Assembly: GCA_002352485.1 (NCBI GenBank)
Contig: DEIM01000227.1
Coordinates: forward strand, 1-14,824
Source of the DNA: Candidatus Dadabacteria bacterium UBA2774
Lineage (GTDB): Bacteria > Desulfobacterota_D > UBA1144 > Nemesobacterales > UBA2774
Length of the DNA: 14,824 nt
Reading direction: 5' to 3'
The notes beneath the pieces were generated by a model. It was not told where the DNA came from, ran no database searches, and saw nothing but the letters and a program-made list of their open reading frames with translations. Shown here piece after piece: positions 1 through 6,290 of this stretch. The translations under genes were made by a program, and so were the position numbers. Within the stretch, counting starts at the first letter, position 1. Every line of letters begins with the position of its first letter.

Positions 1-223
1 AAACGAGCACATAGTCAGGGGGGGTGACGATAAACCCACCGGTTCTTTCTCATTAAAAGACAAGAGGCTAGTAGGTGCGCTTCTCATCAACCCCGGCGGA
101 AAGGACATAAAGGCTGTTCGCGAGTTTGTCGCAATGAAAGACCTGGATTTCAGAAAGTATGTAGACAGATTGTCCGACCCGGACACAGATTTGAGCGCTT
201 TAATGGAAGAGATGAAGGAATGA
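1..223 (+). CDS. FAD-dependent pyridine nucleotide oxidoreductase, C-terminal part (ferredoxin/rubredoxin reductase type)
   Basis: Only the last 73 codons are in the window; the gene enters from the left, reading from base 2, and stops with TGA at 221-223. The peptide carries a strand pattern ending RLVGALLINPGGKDIKAVRE, and then LSDPDTDLSALMEEMKE. This matches the C-terminal dimerisation domain (Reductase_C) of FAD/NAD(P)H-dependent ferredoxin, rubredoxin and putidaredoxin reductases, in which a '(DG)RLV.AL.VN' strand precedes a helix and the chain ends in a 'L.DP..DL..L' segment. Such enzymes pass electrons from NAD(P)H through FAD to a small iron-sulfur protein. The FAD- and NAD-binding Rossmann motifs lie outside the window, so the redox partner cannot be named. 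The next gene starts 11 bases downstream on the same strand and is probably co-transcribed. Confidence 0.7.
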   Translation, partial: NEHIVRGGDDKPTGSFSLKDKRLVGALLINPGGKDIKAVREFVAMKDLDFRKYVDRLSDPDTDLSALMEEMKE

Positions 224-233
224 CTGATAGCTT

Positions 234-737
234 ATGAGCGATGAATTTAAAGAAGAAATAAAAAGGCTGACTGAAAAATTTCAGGTAAGACCCAAGCAGA
301 CGGCGAAACCACATGGTCTAACTCGGGAAAAGGATGCTGATTTCAGGGCGGTTCTTGATGAGTTTCTTAGAATTTCTAAAGAAGGGGTGTGCATATACAA
401 CGAGTCGGCAAATGAAGAAGCGCTAGCGGTTTACGAGCTGTCGGCCGATTTTCTCGAAATATTTCTCAGCATTCCGGGCAGAAGAGGGGGGCTTGCAATC
501 GTGGCTCCCGGCAGGCTTGCCGTATTCTTTGACGAGGACCCGGATTTAATAACTGTGATTGGTAAATTGCGAAGTAATGACAGTAACATACAAGCAAATA
601 CTAATAAATCACTTCAACTCATAAAAATAAGCTTTTCAAGAACTAATACAGGGTATGAGTATAAGGATAATACCGGCAAGACCCTTAGCTCAGAGGGCAT
701 AATAGCGGTAATAATGGGGTGGCTGGTGTCTACTTAG
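234..737 (+). CDS. hypothetical protein, 167 aa
   Basis: I do not recognise this protein. It begins 10 bases after the upstream reductase stop codon, which suggests one transcript; an AAGGA at 216-220 lies 13 bases before the ATG, somewhat far for a Shine-Dalgarno site. The first 35 residues are charged and probably flexible or helical (many K, E, R). Residues about 36-75 look like two amphipathic helices. Residues about 80-100 (GRRGGLAIVAPGRLAVFFDE) look like two short beta strands. The C-terminal third is polar and N/S/T-rich and ends in a short hydrophobic stretch (GIIAVIMGWLVST). There is no signal peptide and no clear transmembrane span, so it is probably cytoplasmic. Bases about 540-660 are richer in A+T than the flanks. 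No function can be assigned. Confidence 0.65.
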   Translation: MSDEFKEEIKRLTEKFQVRPKQTAKPHGLTREKDADFRAVLDEFLRISKEGVCIYNESANEEALAVYELSADFLEIFLSIPGRRGGLAIVAPGRLAVFFDEDPDLITVIGKLRSNDSNIQANTNKSLQLIKISFSRTNTGYEYKDNTGKTLSSEGIIAVIMGWLVST

Positions 738-741
738 CCGC

Positions 742-882
742 CTAAGGATGAAGCACGACGTGCGTGAGTGAAGCAAGTGTCGCAATAAGTGCGATCAGCA
801 CTACAACACCGATTATGTACCACATTCCTTCCTTCTCGTGTGGTTCAAGCTTAAATGGAGATTCGTTTTTCTTCTCTGTCAT
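742..882 (-). CDS. small single-span membrane protein, 46 aa
   Basis: A 47-codon frame runs on the minus strand from ATG (880-882) to TAG (742-744). The product has a charged N-terminus (MTEKKNESPFKLEPHEKEGM), one strong hydrophobic span at about residues 21-40 (WYIIGVVVLIALIATLASLT) and a short tail HVVLHP. The positively charged start before the span predicts the N-terminus inside. The protein resembles tiny accessory subunits of respiratory complexes, such as the single-helix subunits of haem-copper oxidases, but this is only a likeness of shape. Support for coding comes from the clean charged-then-hydrophobic design and from a near-consensus promoter at 892-919. No Shine-Dalgarno site is present and the -10 hexamer ends 9 nt before the ATG, so translation may be leaderless. 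Its stop is 4 bases from the convergent gene ending at 737. Confidence 0.6.
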   Translation of the reverse strand: MTEKKNESPFKLEPHEKEGMWYIIGVVVLIALIATLASLTHVVLHP

Positions 883-891
883 AGCGCCAAC

Positions 892-919
892 ATTATAACG
901 GCCTCTTTGGTTTTGTAAA
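892..919 (-). promoter_or_regulatory. sigma-70-type promoter of the 46-aa membrane protein gene
   Basis: Read on the minus strand there is TTTACA (914-919, five of six to TTGACA), a 16-nt spacer and a perfect TATAAT (892-897). The -10 ends 9 nt before the ATG at 882, so the expected transcription start falls at or within about three bases of the start codon. No experimental start is known; the call rests on consensus match and placement. Confidence 0.6.
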
Positions 920-968
920 GTCAGCGGAGCTTACTTGATAATATTTAGGGAGTCGTTACTTTATAAGT

Positions 969-1865
969 ATGATAGATTACGTCCAGCCTTTTTTCAGGCC
1001 GCCCAGCGAAGGCAAAAGCTACATACTCCAGGCCACCATCGGCTGCTCCCACAATACCTGCACATACTGCGCTATGTACCGTAAGGACGAGCAGAAGTTC
1101 AGGGTGAGGCCGATGGACGAAATCAAGGCGATCATAGACGATGCGTCTGAGAAGGGTCTTATCGACGACAGAGTCTTTATAGCGGACGGAAACGCTCTCG
1201 TTTTATCCAAGAAAAAGCTTATAGAGATTATGGATTACTTAAAGGATAAGAATCCCGCTATAGAGAGAATCAGAATGTACGCAAATGTGGGCGACATACT
1301 GCGTCAGGGTGTGGAAAATCTAAAAGAGCTCCGCGAGCACGGCCTCGACATGGTCTACATAGGGTTTGAGAGCGGGGACGACGTAGTGCTAGAGCGAATT
1401 AAAAAAGGCGCCAATCACGAAGAGACTGTAAGGGCGTCGAAAATGTTAAAAGAAGCAGACATAAAGAACTCTGCCATGGTGCTTTTGGGTATGGGCGGTG
1501 TAGACCGTAGCCTTCAGCACGCAGAGGCCACGGGCAAGCTGCTAACTGGTGCAGACCCAGAATACGTAGGCGCTTTGTCCCTTCAGGTTCGTCCAGGGGC
1601 CCCTCTATTTGAAGAAATGCAAAGGGGTGAGTTCGAGCTCCCCGATAAATTCCAGATGATAAAAGAGCTTGAGGTTCTCGTAGAGAACACAGAGCTTACC
1701 GACGGCTATTTCTTTTCTAACCACATTTCCAACTATCTTGCGATTAAAGCCAAATTCCCCGAGGACAAGGAAAAGGTGCTCAGGGAAATAAAATCAGTAA
1801 TTGAGAAAGGGGATGAGAATCTTCTACGTCCTGACTACTACCGGGACGTGATAAACCAGTATTGA
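969..1865 (+). CDS. radical SAM protein with CX4CX2C cluster motif
   Basis: This 298-residue protein is a radical SAM enzyme of the broad COG1032 type. The 4Fe-4S ligands are C26, C31 and C34, in GCSHNTCTYCAMY, so the spacing is CX4CX2C rather than the textbook CX3CX2C. Other expected elements follow: an acidic glycine loop (ADGNA, 72-76), the SAM-contacting GFESGDD strand (132-138) and a second strand LLGMGG (172-177). The C-terminal part contains FFSNHISNYL, a signature I associate with one uncharacterised subfamily. Such enzymes cleave S-adenosylmethionine to a 5'-deoxyadenosyl radical; the substrate is unknown. The ATG at 969 is the natural start but lacks a well-spaced Shine-Dalgarno site (AGGGAG at 947-952 is 16 nt away). 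A possible promoter, TTGTAA (913-918), 18 nt, GATAAT (937-942), lies upstream. The next gene begins 25 bases downstream and is probably co-transcribed. Confidence 0.88.
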   Translation: MIDYVQPFFRPPSEGKSYILQATIGCSHNTCTYCAMYRKDEQKFRVRPMDEIKAIIDDASEKGLIDDRVFIADGNALVLSKKKLIEIMDYLKDKNPAIERIRMYANVGDILRQGVENLKELREHGLDMVYIGFESGDDVVLERIKKGANHEETVRASKMLKEADIKNSAMVLLGMGGVDRSLQHAEATGKLLTGADPEYVGALSLQVRPGAPLFEEMQRGEFELPDKFQMIKELEVLVENTELTDGYFFSNHISNYLAIKAKFPEDKEKVLREIKSVIEKGDENLLRPDYYRDVINQY

Positions 1866-1890
1866 TATTACAGATTAAAGGAGAGCTCAT

Positions 1891-2829
1891 ATGCCTAGAA
1901 TAGCAACCATATCCCCTGTCTGGGGATGCAGCGTTTCGGACCTTCGCGCCCTCGCGAACGAAGCCGAGGGAGGAGGGTTTGAGGCGATATTCTCACCCGA
2001 AGTGCCGCCTTTCAGCGCGCTTACCAACGCTCAGGTATTCGCCGAGGCCACATCAAGCATTAACGTCGGTACGTGGATTACTAATATTTATATGCGCCAG
2101 GCAGTCATGTGCGCGGCCACAGCGCTTACTATTCAGGAAATAACAAACGGCCGTATGGTCCTTGGGCTCGGCGTCAGCCACAAGCCCGTAAACGACCGCT
2201 ACGAGATAGACATGGGCGACCCTGTCGATTCAATGCGCGACTACGTGGGCCAGGTGAAGGCCTTCATGGACGGCACGGCGGCCCAGCTCTCACTTAAAAG
2301 AGAGCTCCCGAAAGTTCCCGTATATATCGCGGGCCTCACAAAAGGCGCCGCCACTCTGGCGGGCGAAGTCGCCGACGGTCTTATGCCCTATATGTCTACA
2401 CCCGAGTACATAAAAGAGCTAAAGGACTATGTAGCAGACGGCGCGGCGACAGCCGGGCGCGATCCCTCGGACATAGACATCACTCTGGGTATTCCCTCCG
2501 TTGTCTCTGAAGACCTAGATCTTGCCAGGGTCTCAGGCAAAAAAGGTTTCTCGCCTTATCTAAACTTCCCGTTCTATCAGAGGCTCATGATAAATAACGG
2601 CTTTGAAGGGGAAATCGCTAAAGTACGCGCGGGTGAAAAACCGGCTGACGTGTTCACAGACGAAATGCTAGACTCTGTCGCACTCATCGGCCCGCCCGAG
2701 CGCTGCCGCGAAAGACTAGAGGCCTTCAGGGAAGCAGGCGTTGACCTACCGATCATCGTGCCAAGCCCGGCAGGCAAGCAGGGTAACGTCGAAGTAATGC
2801 AAAACACTGTCGCCGCCTACTCGGGTTAA
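1891..2829 (+). CDS. LLM-class flavin (probably F420-dependent) oxidoreductase
   Basis: The 312-residue product is a luciferase-like monooxygenase superfamily (COG2141) TIM-barrel protein. Diagnostic segments are the N-terminal strand and helix ending in EGGGFEAIFSPE (26-37), GRMVLGLGVSHKP (87-99), the substrate-side loop VPVYIAGLTKGAATLAGEVADGLMP (143-166) and the C-terminal ALIGPPERCRERLEAFREAGVD stretch. The family uses FMN or coenzyme F420 for hydride transfer or monooxygenation; many stand-alone members of about 310 residues are F420-dependent, but the sequence alone does not decide the cofactor. A good Shine-Dalgarno site (AGGAG at 1879-1883, 7 nt spacing) fixes the ATG. It follows the radical SAM gene by 25 bases on the same strand, so the two probably form an operon; the shared pathway is unknown. 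Confidence 0.85.
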   Translation: MPRIATISPVWGCSVSDLRALANEAEGGGFEAIFSPEVPPFSALTNAQVFAEATSSINVGTWITNIYMRQAVMCAATALTIQEITNGRMVLGLGVSHKPVNDRYEIDMGDPVDSMRDYVGQVKAFMDGTAAQLSLKRELPKVPVYIAGLTKGAATLAGEVADGLMPYMSTPEYIKELKDYVADGAATAGRDPSDIDITLGIPSVVSEDLDLARVSGKKGFSPYLNFPFYQRLMINNGFEGEIAKVRAGEKPADVFTDEMLDSVALIGPPERCRERLEAFREAGVDLPIIVPSPAGKQGNVEVMQNTVAAYSG

Positions 2830-2873
2830 TAAAATAGAATATTAAGTTTCCTACCTTAAGCAGTTTAATCTCC

Positions 2874-2912
2874 TCCCCCTTGAGGGGGAACGAATGCGAG
2901 CAAGTGAGCATT
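2874..2912. repeat. two adjacent hairpins, part of a degenerate repeat cluster
   Basis: TCCCCC (2874-2879) pairs with GGGGGA (2884-2889) across a TTGA tetraloop. Immediately after, AATGC (2893-2897) pairs with GCATT (2908-2912) across 10 bases. Neither is followed by a T-run on either strand, so they are not typical intrinsic terminators, though they lie between two convergent genes. Their look is that of dispersed palindromic repeat debris rather than unique sequence. Confidence 0.45.
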
Positions 2913-3004
2913 AGGTCTCATTAGATCAAGGGCAGAAGTGTTGCTAATTCCAGATACATAATTGCTGAACCCAAAATAATTAAAGGCGGGGGTGGTAATT
3001 TATC

Positions 3005-3079
3005 TTTGCAAGGCTCCAAAGGAGCCGCGGCAATTCTTTATCCTTTCATTCGCGCCTATTCGTGTTAATTCGTGGTTAA
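3005..3079 (+). repeat. composite dispersed repeat, copy 1
   Basis: Part A (3005-3036) is an imperfect palindrome: TTGC (3006-3009) pairs with GCAA (3030-3033), and GGCTCC (3012-3017) pairs with GGAGCC (3021-3026) over an AAA loop. Part B (3058-3079) ends in GTGTTAATTCGTGGTTAA and consists of two near-repeats beginning ATTCGTG at a 10-base period. A and B are separated by 21 bases. Copy 2 (10152-10227) has the same two parts in the same order and orientation, separated by 22 bases: A matches at 20 of 32 aligned positions without gaps, B at 20 of 22. Similar ATTGCG...GCAATC and ATTCGTG...GGTTAA elements are, from memory, dispersed in other bacterial genomes. Confidence 0.65.
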
Positions 3080-3087
3080 AAAATTCC

Positions 3088-4803
3088 TCATTTTTTCTGC
3101 TCCATGTGAAGCGTCCTCAGCCTGTTAATCGCTGCAGCCAGCTCAAGACTTCTGAACTCGGCATAGTCCCCGGCAACTTTCTTTTTCAGCACATCTAATC
3201 CGTTTCTGGCTATATCCATCATCACGAGGCTCGTAATTTCCCTAAGCGTCTTCACCCCGTCCATATAGCGCTTCGAATACACAATCGCATCTCCTATGGC
3301 GTTTGTCTGGCTCATGTCCACTAACTGCTCCAAAGCGCTGATATCTATCAGGTTCTTCCCGAATTTAATCGAATGCAGGCCCTTCTGGGAGATCTTCGCT
3401 TTCCTTTTTCCTTTCGCAGCGTCAACACTTTCTCTAATCGGGATTCTGTCTGTAAGCACTCCGAAATAATCCCCGCCCTCGACCACACGCTCTGTTTTAA
3501 ACCTATCGGCAATTTCCTTTGCTTCTTCGGTCACTTCCTCCGGCTTGTATTCTGTCATCCTTATCACCCTGTCGGCTACGTCGAAATAATCTCCCGAGCC
3601 TCCAATCACAAGCACGGTCGATACCCTATGCTCCCTGAACAGACTTTTTACCTTGTCAATAAAAGGATTTATAGGCTCGTTATTCTTTGCTACCAGCTCC
3701 TGCATCCTGTGGTCCCTTATCATAAAATTCGTAGCGGTCGTATCCTCGTCTATCAGCAGCGCGTCCGCTCCTACCTCGAGCGCTTCCAGTATGTTCGCTG
3801 CCTGGCTAGTGCTTCCGCTCGCGTCGTCGGTGGAAAAACTCTCGGTCTCTTTACCGAAAGGGAGCTTTGATATAAAGGGCTTAATGTTTACATTCTCGAC
3901 CCTTCTCCCGTCCTCGGCCCTTATCTTCACAGCGTTTGGGTTCGTTACCACAAACTCCCTTCCGTCCCCTGGTATGTGGTTATAAATCCCGCGCTCTATT
4001 GCCCTCAGAAGAGTCGATTTCCCGTGGAACCCGCCGCCGGTTATAAGCGTCACACCCTTTGGTATACCCATCCCGCTTATCATGCCCAGGTTCGGCAGGA
4101 ACAAATCTTCCCTAAGCTCAACAGGGCTTTCGAACAATATTGCGTCTTCCTCGGGCAGCGGTCTATCGTCCACTCCGCTTACTCTGGGCAGCAGGCTCTT
4201 CTCCGCGATGAAAGCGACAAGCCCAAGGTTCTCTAGCTCGCCCCGTATGAAGTCGGCGTCCTCGGCGCAGTGCAAATGCTCATACAACTGAGCTTCGTCT
4301 AAATTCTCAAACTTGAGCGATAGGTTTACAATCTTCGGAAGCTCTTCGAATAACATCGCCTCTGCGTGTTTTGCGGCTACGGATCTCCCTATAGCAGGCA
4401 TGCCCGCCGTAAACCTTACCTCGATATACAGGTGCGTTATTACGACAGAAGAGCGCTCCAGTATCTCCTGCCCCGGAGCGTCTATACTAATTCTGCCGCT
4501 CCCGCCGCTCCCTCGGTTACCGAGAGAGAAGAGCTTTATGTTTTCATTGAACTTTCTCGCTAAGTAATCCCTTAGCGCTATCTCACGGCTTCTGCTGGTA
4601 TATGTGTCGCTCGGGAATCCGGCCTTGTCGTTATAGACACGCACGCGAAGCCTGCTCGGCGAGGCAAAGGGGTCTCGCTGCACGCTGTCTATAAAAAGCG
4701 CGTAATCCCCAAAATCATATTCGCCCAAAAGGCTCTTATAGCTCTTATATCCTGCCCCTTCTATTTTGTTTAAATTTTCTCTTAGCTCTTTTTCTGTAAG
4801 CAT
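3088..4803 (-). CDS. ABC-class predicted ATPase (COG3044 / ABC_ATPase family)
   Basis: The 571-residue protein belongs to the stand-alone soluble ATPases annotated 'predicted ATPase of the ABC class'. The N-terminal half holds a glycine-rich loop (GNRGSGGSGR, about 95-104) typical of the family. The ATPase core has Walker A GGGFHGKST (256-264), a signature-like segment DDASGSTSQAANI (326-338) and Walker B with an unusual acidic run, ALLIDEDTTATNF (348-360), followed by VIGGSGDYF (399-407). There is no membrane segment. The only family member I recall with structural work is MRB1590, a trypanosome RNA-editing factor, so nucleic-acid binding is plausible, but the bacterial role is unknown. The ATG at 4803 has AGGA (4813-4816 on the minus strand) as Shine-Dalgarno. 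The gene lies 115 bases downstream of the SDR gene on the same strand; co-transcription is possible but not evident. Confidence 0.85.
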   Translation of the reverse strand: MLTEKELRENLNKIEGAGYKSYKSLLGEYDFGDYALFIDSVQRDPFASPSRLRVRVYNDKAGFPSDTYTSRSREIALRDYLARKFNENIKLFSLGNRGSGGSGRISIDAPGQEILERSSVVITHLYIEVRFTAGMPAIGRSVAAKHAEAMLFEELPKIVNLSLKFENLDEAQLYEHLHCAEDADFIRGELENLGLVAFIAEKSLLPRVSGVDDRPLPEEDAILFESPVELREDLFLPNLGMISGMGIPKGVTLITGGGFHGKSTLLRAIERGIYNHIPGDGREFVVTNPNAVKIRAEDGRRVENVNIKPFISKLPFGKETESFSTDDASGSTSQAANILEALEVGADALLIDEDTTATNFMIRDHRMQELVAKNNEPINPFIDKVKSLFREHRVSTVLVIGGSGDYFDVADRVIRMTEYKPEEVTEEAKEIADRFKTERVVEGGDYFGVLTDRIPIRESVDAAKGKRKAKISQKGLHSIKFGKNLIDISALEQLVDMSQTNAIGDAIVYSKRYMDGVKTLREITSLVMMDIARNGLDVLKKKVAGDYAEFRSLELAAAINRLRTLHMEQKK

Positions 4804-4809
4804 TAATCA

Positions 4810-4841
4810 AATCCTAATTGGTGTGACTCTGAATCCTAATT
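4810..4841 (-). promoter_or_regulatory. duplicated Shine-Dalgarno-like element upstream of the ABC ATPase
   Basis: The 10-mer AATTAGGATT (minus strand) occurs twice, at 4810-4819 and 4832-4841, with a 22-base period. The copy nearer the gene supplies the AGGA that lies 8-9 nt before the ATG at 4803. The second copy is two helical turns upstream. It could be a chance duplication, a paired protein site or a standby ribosome-binding site. Confidence 0.3.
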
Positions 4842-4918
4842 TGTTAGAGCGTCCTATGATGTTAACCGCAAATATTATTTAAATAAGATCGGTATGTCTA
4901 CACATATTGGCGCATAAT

Positions 4919-5698
4919 TCATTTAGCCGTATGTCCGAGGTCAATAGGTATTGTCGCTCCGGTAATATTTTTTGCCGATTCGGACATGAGATATACGCAT
5001 AGGTCGGCCACTTCCTCAGGCTCTAGCAGCCTTTTCACAGGTGTGTCGGCCAGTATCACTTTTTCTATAACCTCTTCCCTGTCGATACCGTGCACGCGCG
5101 CCTGCTCGTCCAGCTGTTTCTCTACCAGTGGGGTTCTCACAAAGCTCGGGCATACTGCGTTTACTGTTATGTTGTGCTCAGCGCACTCAAGCGCCGCAGC
5201 CTTTGTAAGACCTATAAGACCGTGCTTAGCGGTTACGTACGCGGCCTTGTATTTAACCCCTGTGAGACCGTAGATGGATGACATGTTTATGATCTTGCCT
5301 CCGCCCCGGCTTATCATTTGCGCAATTGCGTACTTCGTGCAGTAAAAAGCGCCCGACAGCATAACACCCAGTAAATGCTCCCATCTTTCCTCAGGGAACT
5401 CAGTAAGCGGAGCAACATGCTGGAGCCCCGCGTTGTTAACGAGTATGTCAACTCCCCCGAATTCCCCGGCGGCTGCCTCAATGAGGCTCTTGCAATCCGC
5501 GGCATCGGATACGTCCCCTTTTATAAATACAAAGTCGCCCTGGGTATCACTAAGTGTGGATAATCCCTCACGCGCGCTGTCCTCGTTCACGTCGTTTACG
5601 GCCACACTGGCCCCTTCTTCTAGAAGCCTCTTCACCACCGAAAGCCCAATTCCACTACCGCCCCCCGTTACCACCGCGACCTTATTTTTCAGACTCAT
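4919..5698 (-). CDS. 3-hydroxybutyrate dehydrogenase-like short-chain dehydrogenase
   Basis: A 259-residue classical SDR. From ATG 5698: NAD-binding TGGGSGIG (11-18), NNAG (88-91) and catalytic S141, Y154 and K158 (YVTAK). Its closest type is D-3-hydroxybutyrate dehydrogenase, the NAD enzyme converting 3-hydroxybutyrate to acetoacetate, as shown by NNAGLQHVAPL, AAYVTAKHGLIGLTK and the RTPLVEKQLDEQA..HGI segment. Q93, K151 and Q195 match substrate-carboxylate ligands I recall from the Pseudomonas fragi enzyme. The usual His of 'SVHGL' is Tyr here (SIYGL, Y143), the 'PGW' Trp is Phe (F186) and the C-terminal 'GGWTA' Trp is His (LGHTAK, H256), so another 3-hydroxy acid or hydroxyacyl substrate is possible. 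A strong AGGAGG-type Shine-Dalgarno site precedes the ATG; a TTG at 5704 in frame would add two residues. Confidence 0.8.
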   Translation of the reverse strand: MSLKNKVAVVTGGGSGIGLSVVKRLLEEGASVAVNDVNEDSAREGLSTLSDTQGDFVFIKGDVSDAADCKSLIEAAAGEFGGVDILVNNAGLQHVAPLTEFPEERWEHLLGVMLSGAFYCTKYAIAQMISRGGGKIINMSSIYGLTGVKYKAAYVTAKHGLIGLTKAAALECAEHNITVNAVCPSFVRTPLVEKQLDEQARVHGIDREEVIEKVILADTPVKRLLEPEEVADLCVYLMSESAKNITGATIPIDLGHTAK

Positions 5699-5757
5699 TT
5701 TCAATCTCTCCTCCTAATTTATGCATAGTTTCGGACTTCCCAAGCCTGCCGGCCGTC

Positions 5758-5786
5758 TTGAGTTATTATAAAGAGTTTTATATTAA
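5758..5786 (+). promoter_or_regulatory. weak candidate promoter for the acidic lipoprotein gene
   Basis: TTGAGT (5758-5763), a 17-nt spacer and TATTAA (5781-5786) match the sigma-70 consensus at four of six positions each. The whole interval 5760-5865 is A+T-rich with several TATAAA-like hexamers, so the true site is uncertain. On the opposite strand the same interval contains TATAAT (5765-5770), which could serve the divergent SDR gene, but I find no matching -35. Confidence 0.25.
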
Positions 5787-5885
5787 AAGGTGGCATTAAG
5801 GCCGTAAATATTGTAAAGTGCTTGTGTAGAGAGGGAATTATAAATCTCTCATTATTATAAACACGTTAGAGGAGGTATAGGTTAT

Positions 5886-6188
5886 ATGTCGATATTAGGT
5901 AGATTTTTCATGTTCTTATTCGTAGGAGCTTTCGCTCTTGCGCTCGTTGCATGCCCCCCTGCGCAGCAGGAGCCGGCAGGTGATGAAGAGGTTGTTGTCG
6001 AAGAGGTAGAGGAAGCACCAGCAGAGGTTGTAGAAGAAGTAGAAGAAGTGGTTGAGGAAGCCCCGATGGCTGATGATGCGGCCGATGCGGCAGGCGATGA
6101 CGGCGGAGATGCGGCAGCTACTGACGACTCAGGCGACGACGCTGGAGACAGCGGTGACGATGCCGGAGACGATTCAGACACTCATTAA
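5886..6188 (+). CDS. small, highly acidic lipoprotein, 100 aa
   Basis: The N-terminus is a lipoprotein signal: one Arg (R6), a hydrophobic run (residues 7-22) and the lipobox LVAC with the lipidated Cys at 23. The mature part has no lysine or arginine. It falls into a Val/Glu section (about 34-58, built from VEE/EVEE repeats) and an Asp/Gly/Ala section (about 62-99, repeats such as GDDAGD), ending in DTH. It is probably an anchored, unfolded polyanionic chain, which could bind cations or act as a spacer; I know no named family. GAGGAGG (5869-5875) lies 10 nt before the ATG. A strong terminator follows at 6249-6285, so the gene is likely monocistronic. Low complexity invites a chance reading frame, but the signal peptide, Shine-Dalgarno site and terminator together argue that it is real. 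Confidence 0.8.
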   Translation: MSILGRFFMFLFVGAFALALVACPPAQQEPAGDEEVVVEEVEEAPAEVVEEVEEVVEEAPMADDAADAAGDDGGDAAATDDSGDDAGDSGDDAGDDSDTH

Positions 6189-6248
6189 TTTTGAGTACGG
6201 GTTCGCAGTAACGGAACCACATTCAGTAAGATAAACTGAAAATAAACT

Positions 6249-6285
6249 AAGAGCGGGCAAGCTAGTATACGTCCGCTCTTTTTTT
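6249..6285 (+). terminator. intrinsic terminator of the acidic lipoprotein gene
   Basis: AAGAGCGG (6249-6256) pairs with CCGCTCTT (6273-6280), and the next two positions inward (G6257 with T6272, C6258 with G6271) can extend the stem to 10 pairs with a 12-base loop. A run of seven T (6279-6285) follows directly. It lies 60 bases after the lipoprotein stop codon. Confidence 0.85.
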
Positions 6286-6290
6286 ATTCC

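Noticed and set aside
962..967. TATAAG hexamer just before the radical SAM start codon, as a leaderless -10
   Set aside because: It ends one base before the ATG, so transcription would start inside the coding sequence.
2874..2889. G/C-rich tetraloop hairpin as an intrinsic terminator of the LLM oxidoreductase gene
   Set aside because: The stem is good but no T-run follows on either strand; I kept it as repeat-type structure.
5882..6181. 99-residue Ser/Ala/Pro-rich open frame antisense to the acidic lipoprotein
   Set aside because: It is the mirror of the GAA/GAC-rich repeats of the sense gene; the sense strand has the signal peptide, ribosome-binding site and terminator.
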